Source: Nigrospora sphaerica | Lineage: Eukaryota > Ascomycota > Sordariomycetes > Amphisphaeriales > Apiosporaceae | Direction: 5' to 3' | Assembly (NCBI GenBank): GCA_018287875.1 | Contig: JAGVVL010000022.1 | Coordinates: 2,170,001-2,234,000, forward strand | Length of the DNA stretch: 64,000 nucleotides | Shown: positions 23,200 through 34,351 of the stretch, piece by piece | Numbering within the stretch: the first letter of the stretch is position 1 | How the letters are laid out: each line of letters starts with the position of its first letter | Translations under genes and position numbers: made by a program | Notes under the pieces: generated by a model | Database searches by the model: none | What the model saw: only the letters and a program-made list of their open reading frames with translations | Told to the model about the DNA's origin: nothing

Positions 23200-25381
23200 G
23201 CCCGACAGGGCAACGGATGTACCGAACCACGGACCAACCCAGCCTTGCGGAGAAAGGCAAGCGACTGGTGACTTGCGATTTGACGGCCAGGGCCGATCGA
23301 GCTGCGTGGTAGAGGAAGCCCGTTCGGGCCAGGGAAGCCACGGGTATCACGATATGGCGGTCCGCGTTCCTTGGATGACGGGAGCAAAGCCGTTTCGGAG
23401 CCTTGAGGTCTTGCTCGCTGGCTACCAGCCTGGGCAGGGGTGGACGGGGACGAACAGCCATGGACGACGCGACATGTGGGTGTTCCATACTCGACGCATC
23501 GGGGTCATCTTTCTATGGGAGCTTTGAAGGCACCAGCGACCCGAGACTCCGGTACGGGCTAAGTCTGGGCAGGCTGTTTCAGCCCTGACGGACCGTTTTT
23601 GGGGTGCTCGAGGGCCAGGTCACATGAGGGCACGGGGCGGGCTACGAGCCAATCTTTGCTGTATTACATGGGATAGCCGGGCCCGGCAGATAAGTCGCTG
23701 GGACTTTACGAGGCTACGGTGCTTGGTTGGGGTGTAGAGGAATGCGGAGTCTTGAGGCAGTACTGTGTTTGGAGACGAATCTGAGACCCAGCCGCCATTC
23801 AGCCATCAGATGGTCCCTTGTGCCTAATGTGTGCGATTTGCGCAGAGGGGCTGTAGCCTAGCTGGGCCGTAGTGCATAATGGATGAATTGTAAGCATGTA
23901 TGACGTCCTTGTGACTGCCTCTTTATTGGAGTGGTACCTATAGAAATGTTTTTCCCGTTGCTCAGGGCCAACCAGGCCTTACTTAACATACGTCCGCGAA
24001 CCGCTGGGTTGTCTATCAGCTTCTTGCCGCGCAGGCAATGAGATCCGTACCTCGTCCGTGCTTAAGATCCATTATTGAGTCATACGGGCCTACATCATAA
24101 TCCCCAGCTACCTCTAGACCATCCATCCGTCATCTATTGGTAGTTGGTGTCAAGCAGACCCGCATTAGCACGTCTGCATCTGCGTATGCCCCATCCCAAT
24201 TATCCATCCCATTAACCTCCCCGGGACTGGTACAATCGACACCCATATAGCGGCTGCCTAACAAGTATCGCCACCCGGCCACCTCGCGACGTTTCCATCT
24301 ATTCAGACAGGCGAGCAGATGGACCAAAAATGTGCCCCAGATAGGACACTCTTCCGGCGTGGCTCTGGTAGAGCTGCTGGGGCGCTTGTTTTGTTCACCC
24401 CCCCCGACAGGCAGCAACAGGCTATGCGTGCTGCTGACATGCGACCCCCGCCCGCCTCGCGAATGTGAGCCTCTTGACCAATACCGGTGGCACCGGTCGA
24501 TCTACTCGTACATGCGTGTACAACCCTGGCATGCGGGTGTCCTCAACATCACCTTAGGCTGATCACCTGCATCTTTCTTTCTCGGATCTGCCTCTACACA
24601 TGCGCTTTCGGCTTCGAGCCTCCGACAGTCAGCGGTCGCCGCAGCTCGTGCGGATGCCTCAGGCTGGTCACCTTCAAGGCCCCGTCACCTTCTTGCATTT
24701 ATCACCCCCTGTGCTTGTACGCACCCACTCCAGCTTGCAGGTATTGACCAAGGCGGCAGGAGATGGGCTATGCGATTGCAGTAGCAGCCACCCACACACA
24801 CCGGCAGTGAGGCTTCTTCCCCCCCTGCTATCGTACACCACCCTCTATTGGTGCTCCGGTACCTATACAGCGAACTACTTCTCAATACCTTGTCGGCAAT
24901 TCTGAGTCAACCTGCTGGTCAGCCTAACAGAGGCTCCATCTACTGGCAAAACCACTGGTATCAATCGTCTACTAGTCCATTATGCACACCATCGGCAGCG
25001 TCGCACGCCACTGGTTCCGGCTATGGGTTCCACTCTCACCCCAGTTGGGTTGGCCACTACGTGGGCGGCTGTGTCATACCAACAACCCATGTCCGTAAGG
25101 CAACAAACGGGAGGCTTGGTTGCCTCGCATACGGCTCCAATGGCCGACTACAAGGCACCCAGCCTGCTTATAGGCCCCGTCAGCGACCAAATATAAATAG
25201 TCATCCCTCGTCCCTCGGGTCTACCTCCGTAGATCAAGTCGTGTACTCGCATTGCCGCCCTCTGCCGGCCCCTCCGTACAGACGTGCGGGTTCCACTGCT
25301 TGGGACCTTCGTGATCCGGATCCTACAATAACTCACGACGCCCGGGATCTCGGGGACACGCCCCTGTCTTGTGAAAACACA
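23200..25381. other. Intergenic region, about 2.2 kb
   Basis: Between PWP2 and the BCS1-like gene, both on the plus strand. It should contain the PWP2 3' UTR and the BCS1-like promoter. Local open frames (for instance 24848 onward, which merely runs into the true BCS1-like start) show no domain. No strong repeat was seen. Confidence 0.55.
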
Positions 25382-27242
25382 ATGGACATTCCCATGTTGC
25401 TCCGCGGGGTCCTCCCCGCGGTAACGGCCAACATGACGGCTGGCACGGAGAACGCCTCGGCCGCCAGTAATTTCCACTTGGAAAACCTGTTGCCCATCCT
25501 GGGGCTACGCAGTTTTATGCCCATGTACGGGCTCGTCGGCGGCTGGCTTGGCCTGGACCCGACCCTTCTGCTCACCGTATTTGGCGTCATTTGGGCGTTC
25601 AATAAGATCGCGAGGCAAGTATACGGAACTATATACGGCATCGTGCAGGAGCACCTGATGTCGTCGATTCACATCAGCAGTACCGACGACATGTATATGC
25701 ATTTGATGCGGTGGCTCGCCCAGCAACCCAAGATGGTCAACTCAAGGGCTTTGACCGCCGAGACGGTGAGCAAGACGGCGTGGGAGGACGAGGACGACGC
25801 CAATGTGTCGAGGGATAAGTCGGGCCTCTATCTCAACTTTTCCCATCAGGAAGCGCGGGCTGTAAGAGACTCCCCCCTTTCCCCCACAAGTCTGCTCTGC
25901 TCACACTCCCACAGCCTCCGCGCTTCATTCCCGCAGTGGGTTTGCACAACTTTTGGTGGCAAGGGACCTACTATCGGCTCCATCGGAAACAGGAGTCCGT
26001 CTTTGACGATGGCTCACAAACAGGGTTCTCTACATTCAAAGATCGGGAAGACTTGGTGATGTCATGTCTCGGCCGAAGCCCCGGTATGTTTTGCCCCGGG
26101 TTCGGCCGTACTTGCTTACCGAGGGCTAACCCATACCAGAACCCATCAAAGCCTTGCTGAAGCACGTCAAGGTACAGTACTACAACAGTCACCATGCCCG
26201 GACCATCGTCAAGCGGCCGAGCCCGCAGAACTTACGTCGTTACGGCGGCCGCCATTGCTGGCAGCAGGTGGCCGACAGACCCATTCGCGACATGAAGACG
26301 GTGGTTCTCGACGGCCACCAGAAAAGCCAGGTCCTGGCCGACATTAACGAGTACCTCCACCCGTCTACGCCTCGATGGTACGCCAACCGCGGAATCCCAC
26401 TTCGTCGCGGCTACCTCTTCCACGGACCCCCTGGCACCGGGAAGACGAGTCTCTCGTTTGCCCTCGCCGGTGTGTTCGGACTGGATATCTACGTCATATC
26501 GCTCCTCGAGCCCACGCTGACCGAGGAGGACCTTGGGGTCCTCTTCAGCTCGTTGCCGCGCCGCTGCGTCGTCCTGCTCGAAGACATTGACAGCGCCGGC
26601 CTGAGACGCCCCGCTGGGCAGGAAGCAGAGAGTGACAAGGCCAACAAGGACGGCCAAGGCGGCGAAGGCGAGAAGGAGACGACCAAGGACTGGAAGGTCA
26701 GTGACCTGGCCAAGGCTCTCAAGAAGGAATCGGGAAACGATGACAAGAAGGGCATCTCCTTGTCCGGGCTGCTGAACGCCATCGACGGCGTGGCCAGCCA
26801 CGAGGGCCGCGTTCTGATCATGACGACCAACGTGCCCGAGTCCCTCGACGAAGCACTAATCCGACCCGGCCGCGTCGACTTGCAAGTCGGCTTCACGCAC
26901 GCGACGCGGGACCAGGCCCGGGAGCTGTTCATGCGCATGTACGAGGCGGACACGGACCGCCGCCCGCAAGCCGGGAGCGGCCTGGACCCGACCGCCGACG
27001 GCCAGTCGCTCACCAAGGCGGCCGAGTTCAGCGACCTGGACATCTCAGTCGCGGAGCTGCCCGCCGTGGCCAAGCAGTTTGCCGAGAAAATCCCCGACGG
27101 CAAGTTCTCGCCGGCCGAGATCCAGGGTTACCTGCTCAAGCGCAAGAAGCTCCCGCGCAAGGCCGTTGCGGAGGCCGATCAGTGGGTCGAGGCCATGGTG
27201 CAACAAAAGGCCTCCAAGTCCAAGGTATTGAAGATGCAATAG
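25382..27242 (+). CDS. BCS1-like AAA ATPase (mitochondrial chaperone family paralogue)
   Basis: AAA+ protein of the BCS1 family. Canonical Bcs1 moves folded Rieske protein across the mitochondrial inner membrane, but fungi carry many divergent paralogues with unknown clients. Exons 25382-25861, 25915-26083, 26140-27242 give 583 residues. One hydrophobic segment (about residues 59-77, LLLTVFGVIWAF) is followed by the BCS1 N-domain (FWWQGTYYRLHRKQ). The AAA core has Walker A GPPGTGKTS (312-320), Walker B VVLLEDID (Glu364-Asp365), sensor-1 MTTN (444-447) and an RPGRVD arginine-finger region (458-463). A highly charged, low-complexity insert of about 50 residues (rich in Lys, Glu, Asp and Gly) lies between Walker B and the SGLLNAIDGV helix, a feature of fungal BCS1-like paralogues rather than true Bcs1. 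The start ATG follows the context CACA, and the next Met is only four residues on. The specific client is unknown. Confidence 0.9.
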
Positions 27243-28253
27243 CCGGCCGCTGCCGCATTCCGCCGTGGCTGTTTCGCGCTACGCTTGATGAAACTTGATG
27301 GCCATGAGGAGATCTACCGGGAGTGATCCCACGCTTCGACCGTGGCGCCAGTTTCGGTCTCCTTCGCCGACGCTGGCCTCTTTGCTCGGGACCAGGAACG
27401 GACGCCCTGGCCTCTCATGGTCTTGGGGGTCGTCTGGACGGTTGGCATGTAGCCCGGGTCAAGAGGAGGGAATTTGAGTTAACTCCCCTGCAACACATAA
27501 CACTGTGTCTTCACCAGCAGTTTCATATGGATGTTTTGTGAATCGGGCCACCCGGTCGCCCGGGGTTTGAGTTATACACGGCACCGCCCGGAAGATGCGT
27601 ATCTTCTGGGGTTGTGTTCTCGTTAAGTTGATTAGATTCCTAGCATATCAAGTGGGTAAGCAATCTTTAAGAGAAGCTGCAGGCCCGTATCATGGGGTAC
27701 GTACCTAATTAAGGTAGTGAAGAAGCGGATACCCCGATGGGGACGGTGGAGACGGGAAGAAGTGGCTGTTTGGGCGCTTAAAGGAGTGCTCGGGGCGCCT
27801 CCCTGCCGTAGTAGACGCCCTAGACCAACGCTAACTGTATGGGCTAGCGAGAAGTCAGGCGTCAACGAATCTCAACCCGGACGACCGGCAGGCCGATCAA
27901 GCTTTCGTGGGCCGCGGTTTCATCTCGTGGCGGCGCGGCAGAGCAAGATCGACAAGGGACAGCGGGCCTGCACTGCCGACGTGACCTTTCCGCGCGCCCG
28001 ACGACGACGACACGGGGGCGGGGCGAGTCAGGCGCCCTGTTTACTGAATACGCCCTGGCGACCCCAGCGGCCGTGCTTTTGGCGCCCGTCCGGCGGCCCG
28101 TGGGGATAAAGAGCCGGGTGCCCATCGCATTGCCGCTCCCCCCTCCCGAGACCTCCTTGACGATGACATCTTGCGTGCCAAAACCAAGCCGCCGCTCCCC
28201 CGCCTCCCTCGCACAGGTAGTTACGGCCGCGGCTGCTGCCCTCCCCCCCCAGC
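27243..28253. other. Intergenic region, about 1.0 kb
   Basis: Between the BCS1-like gene and the following membrane-protein gene, same strand. Nothing recognisable; GC-rich from about 27990 onward as the next gene's leader begins. Confidence 0.6.
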
Positions 28254-29390
28254 ATGACGGACAGGCTTCCCGGCGACGGCCCGGCGGCGGGCCTGTTCAG
28301 CAACAACGAGGAGCTCGTGGCGACGAGCGACTGCCACGACGTGGGCGCGCCCATGCCCGACATCGCCGGCCTCGGTGTCATGATCTCCTTCTCGGGCCAG
28401 GCCATCCTCTCTCTCGTCCTCGTCGGCTGCGTCGTCTTCCTGTCGCAGAAGGGCCGCCTGCACATTCACCACCACCACGGGCCCAGCGAGCGGCAGCGCC
28501 AGAGAAAGAGACTGGAGCTCTTGCTGGAGCTGCTCAACGTCGGCAACGACCTCCAGGTCCTGCTTGGAATCGCCTACATGGTACGGCACCCGGCCGGGGA
28601 TTCGGGCCGAGGACGAGGGCGCTGATTTGGGTTCCCAGGTAACGGCGTGGTCCAAGAGCCAAGAGCTGGGCTTGTACCACCTGCGGCTCGCCTTTGACAC
28701 CGTCAGTTTCGTGGGGTAAGTCGGGGAAGACGGCCCCTACCGGGCGTCGTTCTGGTCTTGCTAACGCGGGAGGGGGTTTGCAGGGTTTCGAGCACGGCGG
28801 CGCTCGTGTGCATCTCGCTGTGCCGCGACAAGCTGCGGCGCGGGGTGTCGCGGCTTTCGTCGCGGTACCTCATCATCTACTTCTTCACCATCTTTTACGT
28901 CGCCCTCACCGTCACCTTCTTCATCAGGCTGGGCGAGTGGGAGGACCGGTCCGAGGTGTCGGGGCTGTGCTACAACACGGCTGGCGTGGCGCTGGCGACG
29001 GCGCCGCACCCGGGCTCGGACCGGCTCTACGTCAGCGTGACGGCGGCCTGCCTGCTCGTCGGCATCCTCGCGGCCGTGCTGGCGGGGCCGCGCGTCGAGG
29101 TGCTCGTGCTCGTGCTCGCCTGCGCCGAGTACGTCGTCCACCTCTACTTCATGCTGACGGTCCGCCACGTCAACCAGCCCCTCATGGAGGGCCCCCAGAC
29201 CGAGGACGAGTGGGACTTTGGCCAGACGACGGCCATGCTGCTGTGCGTCCTCGCCTACGTCGACGTCGCCGTCAAGGCCGCCCGCTACTGGCGCTGGAAG
29301 CGCCGAAAGACGCCCGACAACGACGACGACGGCGACGGCGGCGACGAGATGAAACTGCGCGACCATGCGCAACCCCCGGGCGAAGTCTAG
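28254..29390 (+). CDS. Polytopic membrane protein of unknown function (fungal family)
   Basis: Exons 28254-28580, 28639-28715 and 28784-29390 give 336 residues; both introns have GT-AG ends and the second a GCTAAC branch word. I count about seven or eight hydrophobic segments: one near residues 40-62 after a polar N-terminus, two around the NDLQVLLGIAYMVTAWS and LAFDTVSFVGVSSTAALVC blocks, YLIIYFFTIFYVALTVTFF, LYVSVTAACLLVGILAAVL, VEVLVLVLACAEYVVHLYF, and TTAMLLCVLAYVDVAVKAA. The 'LGIAYMxxAWS...YHLRLAFDTVSFVG' pattern is typical of an uncharacterised fungal membrane-protein family. A His-rich loop (HIHHHH) lies after the first segment, and the C-terminus is acidic (Asp-rich, from GAC repeats). 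No enzymatic motif is visible, so I assign no function. The model is supported by an unbroken frame across both introns. Confidence 0.8.
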
Positions 29391-30760
29391 ACGGCCCCCG
29401 GGGGGACAAAAACAAAACCGACACCGTCCGTCGTATGTTGGGGAAACGAGGCCAGCCTTGGTATCCGAGCCGCGCGGGGAGGCACTGGATACCACACAAC
29501 CTGTACGAATAGTAGGCTCTTCAGCCCGGCAGCATGCTGGGAAACGGTAGCCAATGGTGGCACGGGGGGAAAGGGCATACAAGCATGGAGCACGGCGCGA
29601 GCGTTCTTTGCCTTTGTTTTCTGCCTTCCGGAATGGAGGGGGAGTTTTGGGGGTTTCCGTGGGCCGGGTCTTTCCGTACCATAATTACATGACTATTGAA
29701 TTCTTGTACCGCTCATCCGCTCGCCGACCAGGTGCCGAAAGAAGGCCGAACAGTACGTACGTGAGGCTCTTCCAGATGGGGTCCACCTCTATCCACCAGA
29801 TTTGCATTAGTGCCATTGGTTGGGACTGGAGCTGAAAGACCCAGATGGGATGCATGGATGGATGGACGAATTTGCCAAGCACCCGGCGCTTCCCAAGCCG
29901 ACGGTCCCCCTCCCCAAAAAGCTGCATCGCCATCCCGCATATGCGCTGCTACCGTGTGCGTGCTGCTGATTACTCTACTAGGCCAAGGGTGCTTGGCGCT
30001 CCACCCCCACACGCCTCCGTATTTTGCTCGACATCTGGTTGCCGCTAACAAGGGAGGTACACGCACCGCGGGGCTTTTGATTTTCAAGTGTTGCGTGTAT
30101 TGGCCGGAAGTCGGTAGGTAAGTGAACATTTGTATGTAGGTACTTCCCAACCTACGTAACATTCTTTGGAGTAGGTACTGAGGTCGGTACCCAAGTTAGC
30201 CCTTCGACGACGACTTGCGCGCGCAGCCGTGCCGTCGTCGTCGTAAGTGGACCGACCCTCGGGCCGCTCTCCCCACGCCGAATTCCTAGGAACCCGTAAG
30301 TTTCCCCCATCTGCAACCATCCCGTGTTGACTTTTCCATTCGTGCCGTCTGTCCTCTTGCAAAGAATACGTGGTTCTGGTCAAGAGGCGAGGCGCTCAAC
30401 CCGACTCGTGCTGGCGTCAGGGGGGCATGTAGACAACAAACGAGGGGCGAGTCAAGTTACGAAACGTCAGAGGGGCACCCCGCCCTGCCCCGGTACGCTG
30501 GAGCGCGTATAGCAAGCAAGCAAAGCACAGACACCTAATAGGCACATTCTTTGATGCGCCCAAGGGAGGACGGTGGACTCTCACGGGCCCGTCCTATTTT
30601 ATCCCACCCTTCGGGGCCCTGCCCCCAGGCCGAGACCACAAGCCCTCTCGTGTGCCAGACAGTCGGAGGCGTTGCTAGCTTCTGCCCCCACTCTACGGCA
30701 TCGAGAACAATGCCCGCCGGGGCCGGGGCCGGGGAGACGGGGTCTGGATCCCCAGGCGGC
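29391..30760. other. Convergent intergenic region, about 1.4 kb
   Basis: Between the membrane-protein gene (+) and the DUF2011 gene (-). It contains TAGGTAC-like words at 30116-30180 and no recognisable gene. Open frames running on the plus strand from 30551 are the antisense shadow of the DUF2011 gene. Confidence 0.6.
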
Positions 30761-31691
30761 CTACTCGGGGGTGGTGGCGCGCGAGCTCCCGTCGGCCGGG
30801 TCGCCGCCGTCGGCCGTCTTGCCCTCGCGCTTCTTGGCGCGGCGGCGGAGCTTCTTCTGGCGGTTCAGGCGCTTCTTCTTGTCGAGCAGGTGCTCCTCCT
30901 TCTCGGCGGCCAGCCGCCTGGCGGCCTCCTCCTTTTCCTTGCGCGCACTCGCGCGGCCGCGCAGGATGAGGCGGCGTTTCTTGCCGGGCCGCTTCCTCCG
31001 GGCCGCGTCGGCGGCCGGCTTGGCGGCGGCGTCGTCGGCGGCGGCGACGCCGACGTGGGTGACGCGCCACGGCGCCTCCAAGCCCCAGCGCCGCCGCAGC
31101 CGCCGCGCCGCGTCGGCCACGAGGTAATCGGCGCTGACGGCGGCCAGGCGGAACCGCTCGGCGGCCTGGGCATCGGGCTCGCCGGCCACGTAGTAGGACG
31201 TCGGGCGGCGGGCGTGGACGAGGGCGCCCGGGCCGGCGGCGGCGGCGTCGTCGTCGTGCGTCTTGATGACGACGGTGTGCGAGGGCGTCTCGCCGCGGAA
31301 CAGGCGAAACTGGAAGGCCACCTCGTCGTCGTCGTCGGCGGCGGCAGCGGCGGGCGCGTCGACCATGGGGGCGTCGTCGGAGAGGCCGTCAGGCCCGCTC
31401 TGACCGCCTTGGGCGGTGAAGGCGGCCAGGTCCAGGTCCAGCAGGCCGGCGAGATGAGCGTTCAATTTCCCCTGGAGCTCAGGATCCACCGGGCCACGGT
31501 GATCCACGTCGCCATCGTCGGACGACGCGGCCGCATCCTCCTCGGCAAAGAGGTCCTCCCTTCGCACCCTGGCGCGCTCTTGTCCGTCAGCGTTTGCGGC
31601 GTTCCATTGAGGGGGGCGTGGCCGCGGCGGCCGGCGTGACACGCGCGTGGGAAAGGGAGACCAACCGCTTCGCCTCGGGCATCTCAAACAT
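30761..31691 (-). CDS. DUF2011-family nuclear-type protein, unknown function
   Basis: Exons 31691-31666 and 31568-30761 give 277 residues. The first exon is only 26 nt (MFEMPEAKR); it joins to VRREDLFAEEDAA through an intron with a GCTGAC branch word 16 bases before its CAG. The joined 'MFEMPEAKRVRREDL' is the characteristic opening of fungal DUF2011 proteins, which is why I prefer this model to the unspliced open frame extending to 31900. Residues about 75-190 form the conserved core (FQFRLFRGE, then TSYYVAGEP, then RFRLAAVSADYLV). The C-terminus is strongly basic (RRKRPGKKRRLILRGR and KKKRLNRQKKLRRRAKKR), suggesting nuclear or nucleolar location. The gene is extremely GC-rich, with runs of GCG/GCC coding poly-Ala and GTC/GAC coding poly-Asp. 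Molecular role unknown. Confidence 0.82.
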
Positions 31692-34351
31692 GGTGGGCGG
31701 CGGCGCGACGCAGTTGACGCGTCGTCAGAAGCAAGTTTCCCCGGCAGTGAAGAAATGGGTGGGTGAGATGGAGTCAGCCGTCGTGCTATTTCGGGAGCAA
31801 GTGGGAAAACGTCAAGCCGGGCCGGCAAGTGTTTGCGTCGATGAAACAAACGCAGAGACGGATTGGTGAAGCTTGCGAAAGCCGTTGAAGTGACGGACAA
31901 GGATGTAGAGGATTAAAATGCCGAGTGGGGCAGGAGCGGGAACTCACCTTGCCAGGCTTATTCCGACGGTACTTGCGTGGGGCGACGGCGTTGATCGTAC
32001 TTGCCCTCGCCTACGACGAACGGTTCAATGCATGGGGTTTGCGCTCGCCCTTGGTTACTTCCGTATGGCGTACGCCTTCCATCTCATAGCTACCTGGGTG
32101 CATATATTGCTTCTTTCCTAACAAACCGGCCAAGTCTATATGCACCACACCTACGCGCGGTTCAAAGACAAGAAGCAATCGATGCCCCCTTCGCCGCGTG
32201 CTTCCAAAGCGCGTAGGGGAAGAAGAAGAAATTGGAAACCCACACCGTCGGTCGGTGCCGACAGACCGTCCGGGCCGGGGGTGCTGAAATGAGCGGGCGT
32301 GATAACGACGAGAATGTCCAAATTGGCTTATCGGGCAGCTCGAGCACATGGCGTCCCGGGACCCCCGGTCAGCGCCAGCGCACACTACAGCAAGCCCATC
32401 GTCACCCCATCTCCATAGTAGGCACACACACACACACACCTATACACACACGCACGCCCGCGCGCGCGCCCCCGCCCCGATCGATCTTCAGCTAGATATG
32501 CCATGCGTCGTCCCATTTGGGGGAGGGGGTCCGTTCGCAACTCGCTCCCTTTTCAGCCCCGGAGTCCACCGCGTCGCCCGGCCGCAACGGCGCGTCCTGA
32601 TAGGCTTTTCCGGGGATGGGGGGGGACGTCGCCCCGCCCCGTCTTTCTCTCGCTCTCTCTTTCCCTCTCCCTATCTCGCTTCTCTCCATGCTCCCCCCTG
32701 TAGCCGGGCGTGCAGATGTTGCTATTTCGGGGTCATGTCATGGAAGCAAAAGCACAACCGTCATCAAACCCCGGCGGCCCAGACGGTGGGGTCGCGATGA
32801 TTTGCCACGACCCCCGTACGTAGTGGACGACCAGTTGCCGTCGGTCCAACAGGAGCGCGGCATGGGGGAGGGGCGCGATGGCGAGATTCGGGGAAAAGAA
32901 GGAGAGAGGGCAGGAGGAGGAACCCAGAAGGACTCCATATCGCTCGCTCTCAGGGGGGGGCTTGCCTTGTGGTCTCCCTGGAAACAAGAAATTTCGCAAG
33001 GCCATAGGTCGATATAACTCGTGTGCCTTCCTTTCCCCCTCCATCTCTCTCTCCCTCCCTCGCCTATCCTGCATCCGGCCGCTGCTGTCCTCCGCTCGTC
33101 AGCCCCCCTCAGCCGACACGGGAAACCCGCCCCCGGCCGGCCCGGCCGCCAGCTGCTTCATAATGTCGTACATCCGCCCGTCGTACGGCACACCCGACAC
33201 GAGCAAGCACGCCTCGCATTGATGGTTGCCGCCTTGCTGCGCCCTGCCTCGGCTTCCCGGTGTGACCAGACTCGACGACTGAGCCATGGACAAGTGCCGG
33301 TGGATATCTCCTCGATGTGGACCCATTTCGGATGACATATCCACCCACCCGGTCGTGGACACACCCTCGACCTTGGACATACTCGACCAGGAACAACCTT
33401 GACCCGACAGGACACAACCCCCCTCGGATACGTAGACCCAAGCGGTCGCCAACCCAATGTACCATGATCGAAGACTTATGGACTCATCCGGTCCCTCCCC
33501 CCGGGCTACCCTCCCCGCCGGGACTTGGCCCCGAGCTTGCTCCGACCGAAGTCGCCGACCCGTCTGCCGAATAGACCGGATCCCGCAGGCAAATCGTGAC
33601 AGCCCGAGAGGGCTCGAACGCGACGAGGAATCGAACGACGTGGGACGGGCGGACGGCTTGTTTTTGACTCTTCAGGCCTTTCTCTTTCGATTGCATTTCC
33701 TAGTATGTACATGAGCTTTCCCAAGCTTCTTTCATCGTCTTTCCAGAACGCCTCTTCATACACGGCTCTCGTCTCCTCCGGTACAGCATGGGATATCGGA
33801 CCAGAAAATGTGCAACAAACAGCGCCAACGCCCCGACAAAAGGGAGAATCGGGGGGAAAGGAGGAAACGCCCGACGCCTCCCCCGCGGAAACAGCCCCTG
33901 CCGGATGAAACCAAAAAAAAGAAGAGAAAGAAGTATCCCCTCGGCGTGCAAGTCGGGCTGAAAAGCCCCCCCAAAAAGGGTAACCGAAAAAAAGAACCAG
34001 TACACCACCACGTCGCTGCCGACGACTCCGCCAAGTTTGGGAGAAAATCCGTTGTCGCTCCAACCCGATCCGGCCCTGCGCCGTGCCACCGTGGGAGAAA
34101 AAAAAAAGAGAAGGGGGTAGTAAGGGTATGCCTTTCTATGTCCACCGCCGGCCGAAGCTGATGCTCATTATGGCATGATTAAGTATTTAGGTGAGTTGTT
34201 GTATCGGGGGGGTGTTGTATGCATATGGGTAGTATTACATCGGATAGGATGAAAAGATGACCTGGGGGATCATTCCCGGACCGACCCCAGGAGGAAGACA
34301 AGACGACGGCCAGGCCAGCCGGCCGTGCGGACGACGGGGCACGACCGCTGC
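31692..34351. other. Intergenic region, about 2.7 kb
   Basis: Lies between the DUF2011 gene's 5' end and the 3' end of the NDT80-like gene (both minus). It holds a CA-rich tract (32419-32470), a CT-rich tract (32640-32698, on the plus strand) and several C or G runs. No coding frame with recognisable similarity was seen. Confidence 0.6.

Noticed and set aside
24848..25381. N-terminal extension of about 178 residues for the BCS1-like protein
   Set aside because: The frame is open by chance upstream; BCS1-like similarity and a good start context begin at 25382, and the upstream residues lack any pattern.
31569..31900. Longer unspliced N-terminus for the DUF2011 protein
   Set aside because: It gives an unfamiliar Arg/Pro-rich leader, whereas splicing a 26-nt exon restores the family's conserved first residues.
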